Source: Hoplostethus atlanticus
Lineage: Eukaryota; Chordata; Actinopteri; Trachichthyiformes; Trachichthyidae
Assembly (NCBI GenBank): GCA_034670405.1
Contig: JAXDDX010000013.1
Span: 4,851,001 to 4,915,000, forward strand
Length of the DNA stretch: 64,000 nucleotides
Direction: 5' to 3'
A program made the translations under genes and the position numbers. This document shows, in pieces, positions 10,061 to 21,305 of this stretch. Below the pieces are notes generated by a model. The model made no database searches. It saw only the letters and a program-made list of their open reading frames with translations, and was not told where the DNA came from. Each line of letters starts with the position of its first letter. Position 1 is the first letter of the stretch.

Positions 10061-12317
10061 AATGAGTCTTTTAACCTTGCAATGCACAGAACAGGAGACT
10101 CATAGTTAGTCATTAGTCATAAGCAATGGAGACACAACAAGCTACACGCCTTTGGTGTTACACTACAGGATCCAGTATTAGCAGCGTGGCGTCTTTTTGT
10201 TTTGGGGAGTCCTCCTTTCCCGGATCGCGGCTAATAACGGCTTCAAAAGCTGATCCTCCACCTGGGGAAATATCCATCCGACAAATGAATTCGCCCGTCA
10301 GAATAGTTTAAAGCCAGCTGATTGCAAACTGTCTGTTTGGTTTAATGCGAAGTGGCTCAGGCAACACTAAAGGGAGTTATGAACAATCGGATGGAGATGA
10401 TTGAATTATCGCGGTTAATAATTCATTCACATTAAATACTCAAACTTAGACGTTGCCAGAGAGCCCACGCCGCGGTGAAGCATTTTAGATGTAATTCAGG
10501 GAATTGGAGGGGGAAATGTGTCAATATGTAATAAGAATATTGCTACCAGCATGCAACACAATGCTGATGTCAGTTAAGCAATAGTGAACTGTAATACTGA
10601 ACAACTCTACCTGTGTATGACCCTCGTATTAAATTGCGAACCCGACCTTGAGGTAGCCATCTAGATTCAGACGTGGCTGTAAAAGAACCAGTTGAGGCGC
10701 TCTGCTTCCAGACACCAGCACCGAGCCCTTTAATATGATGCATAACCTTTCCCCGTGAACTTTTACTGTTTGCAAATCTACTGTGCTTCATTGTACATTC
10801 CTCTCATGCCCGTGGCCCCAGCCCTTTCCCCCCATTTTTTGTGCTGTTGTATACCATGGATTGTGCTGCTGCCCTCTGCTGTTTCTGCAGACTGCCTTGA
10901 GCCATTATTATGTGGCAGGGGAGCCTGAGAGACAGGCAGAGGGCTGGCAGCATCGGGTTGGTCACTGCCACAGCAGCATCACGTCAGTAGCGTCGATTAC
11001 ACTGCAGGCCTGATTTCTGCAAATTTAAACCTGAGCACTTGGTCTTTGAGTGTCGCTGCCACGTCGGTAGTACAAGCATGAAATCCAAATGCAACCTTTA
11101 TTTGAATAGCGCCGTGTTGATCTCAGGCCTGTCGTGAGCTCGGCTTCATTCAGCTTTGTCAACAAATCGAATCGCATGCCGCCTGATGTTCATTTGCAGG
11201 ATGAGAGTTTCGTTCGGCGGCAGGCTTTTGCAATTCTCTCCAGCTATTAAGAAGAATGCTACAAACAAAGGATCTTACAACCGGCGTACGATACCCTTCG
11301 ATCCTCGCCGCCTCCTTCCCCCACCAAGATGTTTTTGACACACAGAAACAGCAAAATCATTATTAAGCTAGCAAATTATCGCCACATGCCATTTTCCAGC
11401 TGAACAATACCATTGTTTTCTAGTCACAATAGCAAAATAGGACTGAAACAACCTTATTTTGTTGAAATACAACTTGTTCAATAGCAGTGACCGTTCCAAT
11501 GTACTGGGCTATGTGGAATTACTCAGTTATAGGCTTGAGTGGTAGCCAAAGCCAGAGCAAGACTACTACCAAGAAACACATTTCTTTGTTTTTCTATCAG
11601 AGTGAGAGGACTGGGTCACGGACTCAGCAAAGCAACAATCCATTTAGTTTATGTTGCACCTATAAAATAGGAGTGACTCATTTGTAACTCACCACTTTGG
11701 TTTGAAGTGTTTTCAATGGTAGTTTGTGACTTCAAATGTGAGAATCGAGGGAAAGAATATGCACTAAAACCTTAAAAACATAAAATGTGTTTCCTTTTTA
11801 ATGCGTATTATAATCTCAATTTAGTGTTTTGGCAGGATTTACAAAGACCTTCTGTCACAAGATACTTTTAGAGGTTTAGGTATGAAACGCCGTGTCACAA
11901 ATACGCGGTTAATTCAATCTAAGATCAAAGGAAGACTATAAATTGTGTTATTGTGCTCACATCAACTTCAACTGCCTCTGCCTTTGAACTCCAACCTGTA
12001 CCTGTAGCTGAGCTTTACCGAGATAAGTTAAGGGTAATGACCGCAGAGCTGTGGTTAAGACCAAGCCGAGGGAAAAACAAAACCCGCACATGAATATTAC
12101 AGATGCATTGGAAATGATGGGCGGCTAGCAAATGACTGAATCAATCAGTTCCAGCCCCTTCTAGCTAAAATGCTCTCATGTTGTGATTTTAAAGCTGCAG
12201 CCCGGGGGACATAGTTATTGAACAATGCTTCACTGGCTTCCTGTCTTCCCCTATTCTCTTATCAAGTGAATTTTAAAATAGAAGCAGAAAATAGAGCTGT
12301 TGTGCCTGGTAGGAGGA

Positions 12318-12320
<3 letters not shown>
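10061..12320. other. intergenic, no gene recognised
   Basis: Unique-looking sequence with moderate GC. Short open frames here show no domain or codon signal. Some stretches (for example 10360-10500 with cgcggttaataattcattc) look like candidate conserved non-coding DNA, but this cannot be tested here. Confidence 0.5.
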
Positions 12321-12321
<1 letters not shown>

Positions 12322-12357
<36 letters not shown>

Positions 12358-12358
12358 G
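12322..12358. repeat. CT/TC microsatellite
   Basis: Uninterrupted tc dinucleotides over most of the interval, with one t insertion near the end. Confidence 0.95.
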
Positions 12359-12359
12359 T

Positions 12360-14115
12360 GTGTAAAATTTCAATTTTCTATTTCAAGTTTATTGGCATGT
12401 AAATCCATCTGTGTTGCCAAAGCGTATAGAGGACAAAATAATAAAAGAAGAACGATCAAATGATGAAAGGAATGTGCCCTATAATATAGCACTATGTTTA
12501 TATGTTGTGCATGTAGTGTGTTTGTATAAATACATAAATGTGAGATACTCTATGTATGTTGCAATATTATACCGTTATACAATATTAAAGTCAACACAGG
12601 TTAAACGACATGTTTCTACTTTCTCTCAATCTCTGTGTATAGAGAATTTCAGTATTTGATTGGTGAGAAGTCAAAGGACTGGGCGGAGGAATGCAGTGTT
12701 TTCACAGTCGCCTGCTCTCCCAAAGCCTTGCTTGGGAAACGCCACTTGGCTGACATTTATGTCAACCTCTCGCAAGCCCAAAGACACAATCCTTACAAAT
12801 GTCAGCGTATCTTTTCATCAGCGGTGAAGGATGTGTTCTTGGCTTCTGTGCTGTCTGCGGTGGCGCAATGCCGTTTGCCAAATGTCCATTTGGAAGGCCG
12901 CATTAAAAATGTCAGCGCACCACTCCAGTGATGTAGTGTCTCTCTTGATAGTAGGGCCACATTCAACCGTCAACCCAGTGCTGGTGTTTGTGCGCCACGC
13001 GTTTCTCTCCACGTTCATATTTGAGGTAGAAAATTGCGCTTTTGAAGGACTGTTGTGAAATAATTGCAAGGTTAATGCTTGAGTTTGAAAATGACCATCT
13101 CATAATAATTGATCTTTTAGGCTGTGTGCTTTGCTGGCCACTCTTAAGTACACTAGAGTCTAGAACATTAGATATTAAGGGCTAGTAATGAACAACCTCC
13201 CAATCTCTACCCCGCCAGTTTATCATCCCTTACTCTGTGATATTCATCAGTAATCCTTGTAACACCGGATGACATAATACTTAGTAATGTAATATTTTTT
13301 CTTTTTTCTTTATAATGTAAGACCGGATAATGTAATGACTAGCCTGATAACGTAATAAACATGTTCAACGGATAACAGAATAACTTTTTCAGGATAATGT
13401 AGTTACCCTAGTAGACCATCTTAAAAAGTGAGAGAAAGAGAAGAAGAGAAGAAGAGAGAGAGACTGCTTTTGGCATTGGATTAAAGTGGTTCTCCTTCCC
13501 TCTCTGTGCTTTTACTTAGTTTATGTGCTTGCTTACTCACAGCAAAGCCTTGGGGTGGCAGATCGTTGTGTTGGCTCAGCGCTGCCCAGATGATCAGCTC
13601 TACAGCAGCACAGCGCCACTGACATATCCTGCCCTCTTCCAGGAAAGTCAGTTACTCACCCAATGAACCATTTGTAGAAGGACTGCTGATTTTATTGCTA
13701 TAGGACTCTCAAGTGTGAGGTAATGTTTCGACCCAAATAAGGCATTCCTGATCCCGCCCCCTTTCAGTCTAACAAAAATGAATAGGGGTGTAAGATTAAT
13801 TGCCTTTAACTACGCCCAGTGCTATTACTGGCTATTTTTGCTATACTTAGCTTAGCATTCCCAGCATTTGCCCCTTTGTGACCTGATGATAATGTAATTT
13901 ATGCACCGTGATTGTTACTAAAATATAATTCAGTTATGCGTTAAAATATGTAATATCTCCATCATATGTCATTCCTTTCATTACTTCACCCATTTTAAGA
14001 AAATAATGATTGGCAAATGGGATCGAAAAATCCCATCAATTTCGCCATAGGGCTGAAGTCGAATAGGATATGAAACTTGAGAGAACTATAGTCCTCGTTA
14101 GCTGTTAAATTGACA
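12360..14115. other. intergenic, no gene recognised
   Basis: AT-rich sequence with a GA-rich stretch at 13430-13463 and repeated 'ggataatgta' phrases around 13265-13400 that suggest an old degenerate repeat. No coding signal is seen. Confidence 0.5.
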
Positions 14116-14118
14116 CCA

Positions 14119-14325
14119 GCTGTGTCTGAAATTGCTCCCTTTTCACCATGTAGTGCACTATATGCACTATATGGGGTGTGAGCCATTTTGTAGGGCTGTC
14201 CGAATTCTTAGTGGACAATTTAATTGACTGTATAGTCCACTATTTATTTAACTTTTTTATGACCCACAATCCTCTCTAATTTATAGTGTACAAACAATGT
14301 ACACTATCGGATCCTATATTAACCA
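14119..14325. repeat. probable MITE relic ('gtgcactatatgcactata' family)
   Basis: It contains gtgtctgaaattgctccc, tagtgcactatatgcactat and cattttgtagggctgtccga, phrases I associate with a common fish MITE. It ends near tgtacactatcggatcc. No clean terminal repeats could be fixed, so the limits are approximate. Confidence 0.4.
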
Positions 14326-17300
14326 TAATGCAATTTGTCACTGATTCTTATTCTATTACCATTTGCTGCTGCAACGACCCAATTTTCCCCTGAGGATCAT
14401 TCAAGTTTCATCTAAACCTAAGCTAGCTTCTTAGCTGGCTAGCTAGCATTCGAGTAGTTTCTTTCGCATTGACATTAATTGACATCGATACTGTTGGCTA
14501 ATATTAATTAGCTTAGTATGAGCTAGTGATTGGAAAATATCTTTTCAGTGGTTGTAGCAAGCTGGATAACTTGCTAGTAAGCTAATGGAAGTAGTTATTC
14601 ACAAACCAGTAAGCTAGCTAGCACGCTATCAGTAGCTGGTTGAAGTTAGTCCAGAGCAGTGCACATTACATACTTTAAAATATGTGAAAAACTCATAACA
14701 CACATGGCTTCATGGTTTTTCAAATACAAATAGCAAAATAATCTCAATGCTGAAGAACCTCACAGTGTTCCAATCCTGCGATTCAGAAACATCAGAAACA
14801 TAATCTAATGAAGCTGGTACAAGGACTGAATCTGTTTTTATGAATGCGCCTCCTACCTCAGGTGCTGCATGAATGTTTTATCAACCAGAGTTCATGTAAA
14901 GTGCTACCAGTGAGACTATGTGTTAAAGGTCTTACTTTCATCTTTACTTATTTTACCAATAGGCCTAAGTGACGAACCCCCCCAACAGACACATGTGATA
15001 ATAGTCACAGTCAGGTCACATGCTGATTAAAGACAGCCTAGCATGTCAGTATTTCTACTCCTATCTGTGCTTTCATGGGCATGAACGTTAGCATTATTTA
15101 TGAGAGTTCTGTTTGAATATTGTTTGTTAACCTACTTGGTCTCAACTTGGGTTGGTCAACTTTGATGGGTGACTACCCTCCCCCATTCCCAACGTACCAT
15201 CCAAGGTGGTTTGAATCACCAAAAAATGAAATGACATTTGTTTTGGAAATATTTGTCAGTGCAAATTTTCCTGCAACTGACGGCCCAGGCTATACCCAAA
15301 AATGGCCAGGCCTTTGTGACTTTTGCCAGTATTGACAGATGGCCAGTCCAGGCCTGGCCCGGCGTAGACTAAGATAAAACTAGAGTACTAATGTCCAGCT
15401 GATATCAAATCTGTTTGATTTCCAGCACGTCTTCCACTAACTGTATTTAAAATAAAGAAATTTAAATCTCAAAAAGGTAGAGGATCCTATAAAAGTGTCG
15501 ACTACTATCCTTTAAGAACTAGCATCATTTTGTGCACGGTGGTATTCATTTAGACACTCTATGTATCATTCACACGCTGTTAAACATACATACTGAGAGT
15601 CGTGTAAGTGCTCAGTATGATGCTTTGTATATTTTGAGAAATACATTAAAAAAAAATCTCTATTTCAAGGTTTGACAAAAGGTGTAAATAGGGGGAGTTC
15701 ATGAAAAAATGAACTAAAAACTAAACTAAAATACGACTGTTGTTATTCTTATTTGAAGTTATCCTCACTAACCTAGACGATTAGTCAGTATTTCACCTTG
15801 AAATTACATTTGTTACAGACCTCATTCAGATGCAAATGAGAGTCACACTCAGGGGTAAGACAGCTGTAAAGCAATTCACCCTAACAGGACTACAATGGTG
15901 TTTTATCACACTGAGTATAAATAATCTTTTGAAATACACAGCCTGCCTTTTGTCCATAGACCACAATCTGCCACAATTGGTTTGATAAATATATATGTAT
16001 TTTTTAGTAGAGATAAAGTATTATTGTTAGTCAGAATAAAATAAGATGCATCAACAACATTGTGCATAGCCACAGAGCCATACAAATCCAAAACAACCAG
16101 CAAACACAGTCTGTTTGATTTCTTAAATCCACAAGTTGCCTTTGACATTTCAAGTACTTATCAGTACTTACAATGTGTCTTATGTGTGATGAATGGATTG
16201 GGTTTTATTTGTTTTTAAGTAGATTATATGCCTTAGGGTATGTAGTAAACCTGGGTTGTGTCTGTGTGTGTTTCTGGTGGTAATGGTGGAAGGAAATGGG
16301 AGGTGGTGGTGGGGGGTGTGGGGGTTGACCCTCCTCTTGCCCAGCTTTCAAGGCCTTTCCTGGCATCTAGGAGTATTGAATTGTGTACACCAAACATCAT
16401 AATGATTCAAGAATGGTATAACTTCAGCAATAATAATGAGTACACATTTATTATTTATTAAGGAACTTTTTTTCCCAGGATGTGCTAGAAACATGGTAGA
16501 TACCACATTTCCGGACAGATTTTTGATTTGTTGAACCTCTCCTCCAACTCTTGAAGTTTTATGGAATCCTATGAAGGTTTTTGTCCATTAATGCCTACTC
16601 GGAGGTGCTGAAAAATAGAGAGATAACGCAGTAACATAGGTTTGTGTGGCATTGAGGACAGAGCCTGACGCTAATAGGCTTAAATACCAGTTAACCCTCT
16701 ATGAAGCAGATAAAAACATACATATTTTTAAGCTCCACCTATTAAATGTATTAGAAGTGGTAAGTAAACGTGGACATTTGAAGTTCATTTCATATAATAA
16801 TAGCACCACATTGTCAAACGTTTTTAAATCCATGCTGCTGAAATAATTGGATTCAGAATAACTGGCTTTATGAATAACCTCTGAGTAAGCCTACATTATT
16901 AACTTACTCACCATGCTCAAACAAATCAAACTCCCTGATGGTTACACTGACTTGCTTTAATTGTACAGTGACTAAAAAAGACTTTGAATAAGTCTGTCTC
17001 TCAAGTTAGGCCAATAATGCCCACAGATTTATTTTTTTTATCACAGTGTACAAAAGAGAGCTCCTGAGAGAATAGCTCTCAGTATAGAGTACCAAATACA
17101 ATCAATGAGCCAATTAATAATACATGGCATACCAGTGAATAATGAACTATAAGTTGTGGATGTTGTTCTGCTACTGTGAATGTTTGCTGAGGGTTAAAAG
17201 CACATTGAAAGTGACTGAACTATGAAAAACAAATAGAGACATTATATCAAAAATATAATCCGGTTGTTAGGAAATAAATCATTATTCACCAACGCCACCC

Positions 17301-17330
17301 CACACCCTTGGCTGGTTGCCATAGCAGAGA
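14326..17330. other. intergenic, no gene recognised
   Basis: AT-rich sequence. A patch with repeated gctagct motifs lies at 14410-14640. No coding signal or clear mobile element is seen. Confidence 0.5.
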
Positions 17331-17334
17331 AACA

Positions 17335-18290
17335 CAAAACTACAAACACGTCGCCACGAGCCTTGTCAGTTTGGGGCGAGCGAAGCTAAACTCAAAGCAT
17401 CTTGCAATCGAAAGCGACTGCTGGTCGTTTTCAGGGAGAGGGGAGTTCAAGAGTTTCACCGCTGAGCCGTGAAATGAAAAGTAGCAGCTGATGTAGCAGC
17501 AAGACCTGGCTGGGTGGGGGAGGGTGCACTAAACAACCCCGGATTGCTTTTTTTTTTTTTTCTTAACGCCGCAGCCGTAAAACTCCAGTTTAAGGTCTTA
17601 CTCGCTGAAGTCCAACTATAATCTGGGGCTATCCATGATTTGACCGGCTGTACTTTATAACGCCTTCAATGGCGGTTGAGCAAAAATCCCCGGGGATTTC
17701 AATGTTGTATTAATATGCCCATTGGAGTATGGCTCAAGGCGAGTGAAGTAGCCTACATGAATAAATAACTTCCCTTTGCAACGTCGATGGAATTGTAATG
17801 TACTGAGTGTTGAACCAGTGAAGCAGCAGCAGGCTGTCTGCTATCTCTGTCCATGGTGCTACTTTCTGTTTCAGCTCAACTCCTCCCTGCCTGCTGTTTC
17901 CAGCTCTCAATGTGCCGTTAAAGTTATTATAGTCAACACCGTCGTGGCAGCGTACCATCGACGCGTTTGCCTAATCTGGAGAAGTTTATTTTCAGGAATG
18001 TGCTTGGAACTGTAGTTAGATTATCCCACTCTGTTGTGGCTTCCATCGAGTTGAAAATAAATCTACATTCTGCCATCTCTGCTTCACATCAACTCTCAGA
18101 TCACATACTGCCAGAGTCCCTCCCCCTCCGCCCTCTGCGCGCCGCTCAGTGGTTCTTCGTCGCCGCTGCTCCTGTCACTCTGCAGGCATCAGCAGCATTC
18201 GCAACTCCTGATTGGTTCTCCCTGCACCCCCCTCACGCACTAAACAGCAGGAATGCCCAATAACGGCTTTGCTTGTGAGCCTGAAGGAGA
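17335..18290. promoter_or_regulatory. GC/CpG-enriched block about 1.5-2.4 kb upstream of phf21b
   Basis: Compared with the AT-rich flanks, this stretch is GC-richer with scattered CpGs (gtcgccacgag, ggggcgagcgaagc, ctgcgcgccgctcag, cttcgtcgccgctgctcc). It could be an upstream alternative promoter or CpG island of phf21b. No exon or splice donor was demonstrated. Confidence 0.35.
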
Positions 18291-18431
18291 TGGGGGGTCA
18301 GACTGAAAATGAAAAAATAGGCTGTATTTTCTTGACAAATTATCACATTTGCCCTCTTTGTGTTTAAAGACACAAAACTGCAACTCCAGACTGAAGGACA
18401 GATTTGTATGGAAGTTTAATTTGTATGGAAG

Positions 18432-18452
18432 TATATATATATATATATATAT
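18432..18452. repeat. AT microsatellite
   Basis: A run of about ten ta dinucleotides. Confidence 0.9.
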
Positions 18453-18773
18453 TTATATTTTCTCCACCTTTTTATGATGCACAAATCTCACATTGTCTTT
18501 CTGTTTCAGTTCTGCTGCTACGGATACTACTGCTGCTATTTTTGCACATCCTGTTAATGCTGGAATGCAAAGTAGATCATTCATGTTAAAGGTCTAAGCA
18601 CAGCAATATATTGTCTAGTTCACCCTATGTTGGCTATTTACAAATGGAGCATATGTGGGTTTTATTTAGGCTATTCAGAACCAAGTTAGTTTTACATTTA
18701 GTCTAGGAATTACCTCAACTTATTCTCAAGTGTGTACCCTTTTATAAAAAATATAATTCAGTTTTGGGTAATA

Positions 18774-19038
18774 GCCAGTGATGAAGTGGTAAATAAAAAG
18801 ATGAGTAAACTATGACCTTCAGTTGGTGATCATCATAAAGCCAACAACCACCAATATAAACAAAAATCAATTTTAATTTCAGAAAAGCATCAATGTATGC
18901 TTTGCCCCCTCAAAACTATCTTCATATAAATTTCAGCAGTTTGATCAACTATGATGTATACTATGAATTTAAATTATAAAGATGTATGTCAGCCCAGCCC
19001 TAAAAAGGGGGTTCATTCAGAGTTTACCCTCCACTGCA
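18774..19038 (+). mobile_element. short TIR element, copy A
   Basis: It opens cagtgatgaagtggtaaata and closes gtttaccctccactgca, which pair as diverged inverted ends. The body (ttggtgatcatcat, atgtatgtcagccca) matches the element at 24312-24535. It is a roughly 260-bp non-autonomous DNA element; superfamily not determined. Confidence 0.55.
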
Positions 19039-19309
19039 AGGGGAGTAGGGAATAATAACACAAGATTATGGCTATCATAGTCGAAGTTTTAACAAATCAC
19101 AATTTAATAAACATGAATATGAGTAGTCAAGTAACCACTTAAAAACATTTTAGGGCATTTCCATTGTAAGCAGCATCAAGCCATCTGAAAGTCTTGTTTT
19201 GAATAATACTTTAATCTCCAGCCCAATAATTCCCATAAGCCTGTGTGTGGTTAGTGTAGTGTCACTACAGGTGTGAAAACATGAGTCTTATTAGAAATAG
19301 TCCATAGTG

Positions 19310-19782
19310 TTGAAGTAGTTGTGGCTCCCCCGGCTCACTGCGCATGTCAGAGCGGGGGGGGGGGGTTCTGCTCGCTCTGCTCCATCCGGGAACTTCAGAA
19401 TTACCATTGACAGCCGTAGCGCAACTTTTCCCCAGGCAAAGTGAAATCAAGCCGCGGACTCGGACAAAATATAGTCCCCCTTATTCAACTTAAAATTATC
19501 GAAAGAAAAGCTAGGCAGCGTTTCGGTCGGACGCCTCGACATTTGGACGCATTTGGGGAGGAACTGTCCGAGGGCTGAGCTCTTTCCGCCGGGTTTGGAG
19601 CACTTTTCGGACGGGCGGAAAGTGGGTGATGAGTCCTAGCCTGTAAAAGAAGCGAGAACTTGCTTTGCAGCCTGAGTAGTTCTTCTTTCAATTGTTATTG
19701 TCGCTTTAAAAAATCTTTAATTCACTTAAACTTCGTCTCGATCGCGTCGAAAGTGGGAGAAAAGTGCTTTTCTAGTCGGAAC
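19310..19782 (+). promoter_or_regulatory. phf21b: phf21b promoter and 5' UTR region
   Basis: The sequence just upstream of the phf21b ATG becomes CpG-rich (gtttcggtcggacgcctcga, ctttccgccgggtttgg, cggacgggcgg), with an NRF1-like site (actgcgcatg, 19337-19346). The stretch to the ATG carries no acceptor that must be used, so exon 1 probably includes a long 5' UTR. The start site is not determined. Confidence 0.55.
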
Positions 19783-19836
19783 ATGGAACTACAAGGCCTG
19801 CAAGAGGCGTTGAAAGTAGAAATCCAATGTCATCAG
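19783..19836 (+). CDS. phf21b: phf21b coding exon 1
   Basis: Eighteen codons from the ATG to donor gtaaat, phase 0. The context acATGG has G at +4. The peptide MELQGLQEALKVEIQCHQ is close to PHF21A MELQTLQEALKVEIQVHQ and also aligns with the PHF21B start MELQSRPEALAVELARHQ. Confidence 0.9.
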
Positions 19837-20586
19837 GTAAATGAAACATCGTGTTATTCTACCCTTATTGGTGTTACGAGCAAGTGAGAGCAACGGGGGA
19901 AAAAATCTGAAGGGATGAAACGTGAGAGGTTAACACTCCGAGGAAATAACTATGCGACATGTAACGTGTCGCTTATGTGTCTGGTGGCGACACAGCGTAC
20001 ACTTCCAAGTCTGAACAGTGTACTTTTTACAGTACTTTGGTATTGTCGTAGGTCTTTTTCGAGCAACAAGAATTTGGAGTGATAATGCGGTGGTGCTGTG
20101 TGGCGATCAGGACGCGACCTGAATATTTATGAGGTGCAAGAAACTGAGTCGCTGTATCGCCGCTTTGTTCCTCCCTTACATACTAACTTGAGACACTTTT
20201 GTAATTCCCATTTCGCCCTTTCTTCGTTTAGAAACTAGTTGCACAGATGAAGCAAGACCCACAGGTAAACGTAGCCTATATTTCCGAAACATCCTCACGA
20301 TCAGGCAGTGGAAATGGGAGTGTGCGAGAAACTTTATCAGCATAAATCTCCTCTTTGGTTAACATGCCTAGCAGCCTGTGTTCAGCTTTGCCCTCGTCGT
20401 GACTTTGCTGGAAAAAAAATCCCATGTTGTGGTCTGAAGTTTCATTTTTTGTCGACATGTCAAACGGTCCGAGTTGTCTTTATTTACCATTTACACTGAC
20501 CATGTTTTGTTCAATTGTAGGATGGAGAGCTTAAGAAACAGCTGCACGAAAGACAAACAAGAATAACAGCCCTAAGCGAAAAACAA
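19783..20586 (+). CDS. phf21b: phf21b, PHD finger protein 21B, first three coding exons; gene continues beyond the window
   Basis: PHF21B and its paralogue PHF21A (BHC80, a reader of unmodified H3K4 in the LSD1-CoREST complex) are nuclear chromatin proteins with an N-terminal coiled coil, an AT-hook region in PHF21A and a C-terminal PHD finger. Coding exons: 19783-19836, 20232-20264, 20521-20586. All are phase 0 with GT-AG introns of 395 and 256 bp. The peptide runs MELQGLQEALKVEIQCHQ, then KLVAQMKQDPQ, then [20 protein letters not shown]. The HERQxRI wording matches PHF21B (PHF21A has HELQAKI), and the divergent neighbour nup50 supports the B gene. Only the coiled-coil segment lies here; the PHD finger is outside. 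Exon 2 resembles PHF21A more than human PHF21B. Confidence 0.87.
20232..20264 (+). CDS. phf21b: phf21b coding exon 2, 33-nt small exon
   Basis: Eleven codons (KLVAQMKQDPQ) between acceptor ttcgtttag and donor gtaaac, phase 0 on both sides. The peptide is identical to the PHF21A segment after VHQ. From memory, human PHF21B runs directly from RHQ to NGDLKKQ and lacks it. Because it is symmetrical it could be a cassette exon. Confidence 0.85.
20521..20586 (+). CDS. phf21b: phf21b coding exon 3
   Basis: Twenty-two codons between acceptor caattgtag and donor gtaaga, phase 0. The peptide [20 protein letters not shown] continues the N-terminal coiled coil and is closest to PHF21B [20 protein letters not shown]. 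Confidence 0.9.
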
Positions 20587-21179
20587 GTAAGACCCATATG
20601 CTATATGTTCGTCTATTAGGCTTTAGGAATTATTTTGATTTGCTGTACCCATATGCAGACTATTCATTCTCCATATAACTATAACAACATGGCGGATTTA
20701 AAAGTAGACTATTGGAATCTTTATGTGGATTTATACGGCAGTGGAAACCGTAGGCTACATTGCGATTCTTGCCTCGGTAGTCAAAGTTGTGTAACATGAA
20801 ATGTTGAAAAATTTAGCGTCCATTTTGAGTAGGTCGACATGTTTCTGGAGAGTAGGCTAATAAAGGAGCAGCTTAACTATCCGGCCCTGACTTTTGGAAA
20901 CATCAGGCGTTAAGTTTTGTCGGCTATACTAAGTGATAGTAGTGGAATCGAGTGTTTATATGGCTTTTATATCGCAAACAGCCCCGTTTTGCTACTTTAT
21001 ACTTAGTCTGGTGGTATTATTTCTTCGTGGTCACATGACTGAAACGGGGCATTTGATTCGCCCACGATTACGCTTTCACTTTTTTTACTACCTTTTATAG
21101 CAAACGGTGTCCTATATTAACTTTAGGCCGGCGGTAAGTGTTTTTAAAGTTAGTTGTGTGTGTCGGTCTGGATGAGGGG

Positions 21180-21305
21180 TGGTATTAGTGCAGGCTAGCG
21201 GGAGGAAGCTCCGCCGGCTCGTGGCAGAGGAGGCGTTCAGCACCGCGGCCAGCTCCTGCACCGCCCCGCCGGTCCCAGCCGACACCACCAACTTCACCAC
21301 GTTAT
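21180..21305. promoter_or_regulatory. small CpG island in phf21b intron 3
   Basis: About a dozen CpGs occur in roughly 115 bp (ctccgccggctcgtgg, caccgcggccag, caccgccccgccgg), flanked by AT-rich DNA. It may be an intragenic promoter or enhancer. Open frames cross it on both strands, but none has a recognised relative. Confidence 0.35.

Noticed and set aside
21112-21300. Minus-strand frame with an orderly-looking peptide over the small CpG island
   Set aside because: The GC-rich composition lowers stop frequency on both strands. There is no known domain, and the opposite strand is equally open, so it is kept only as a CpG island.
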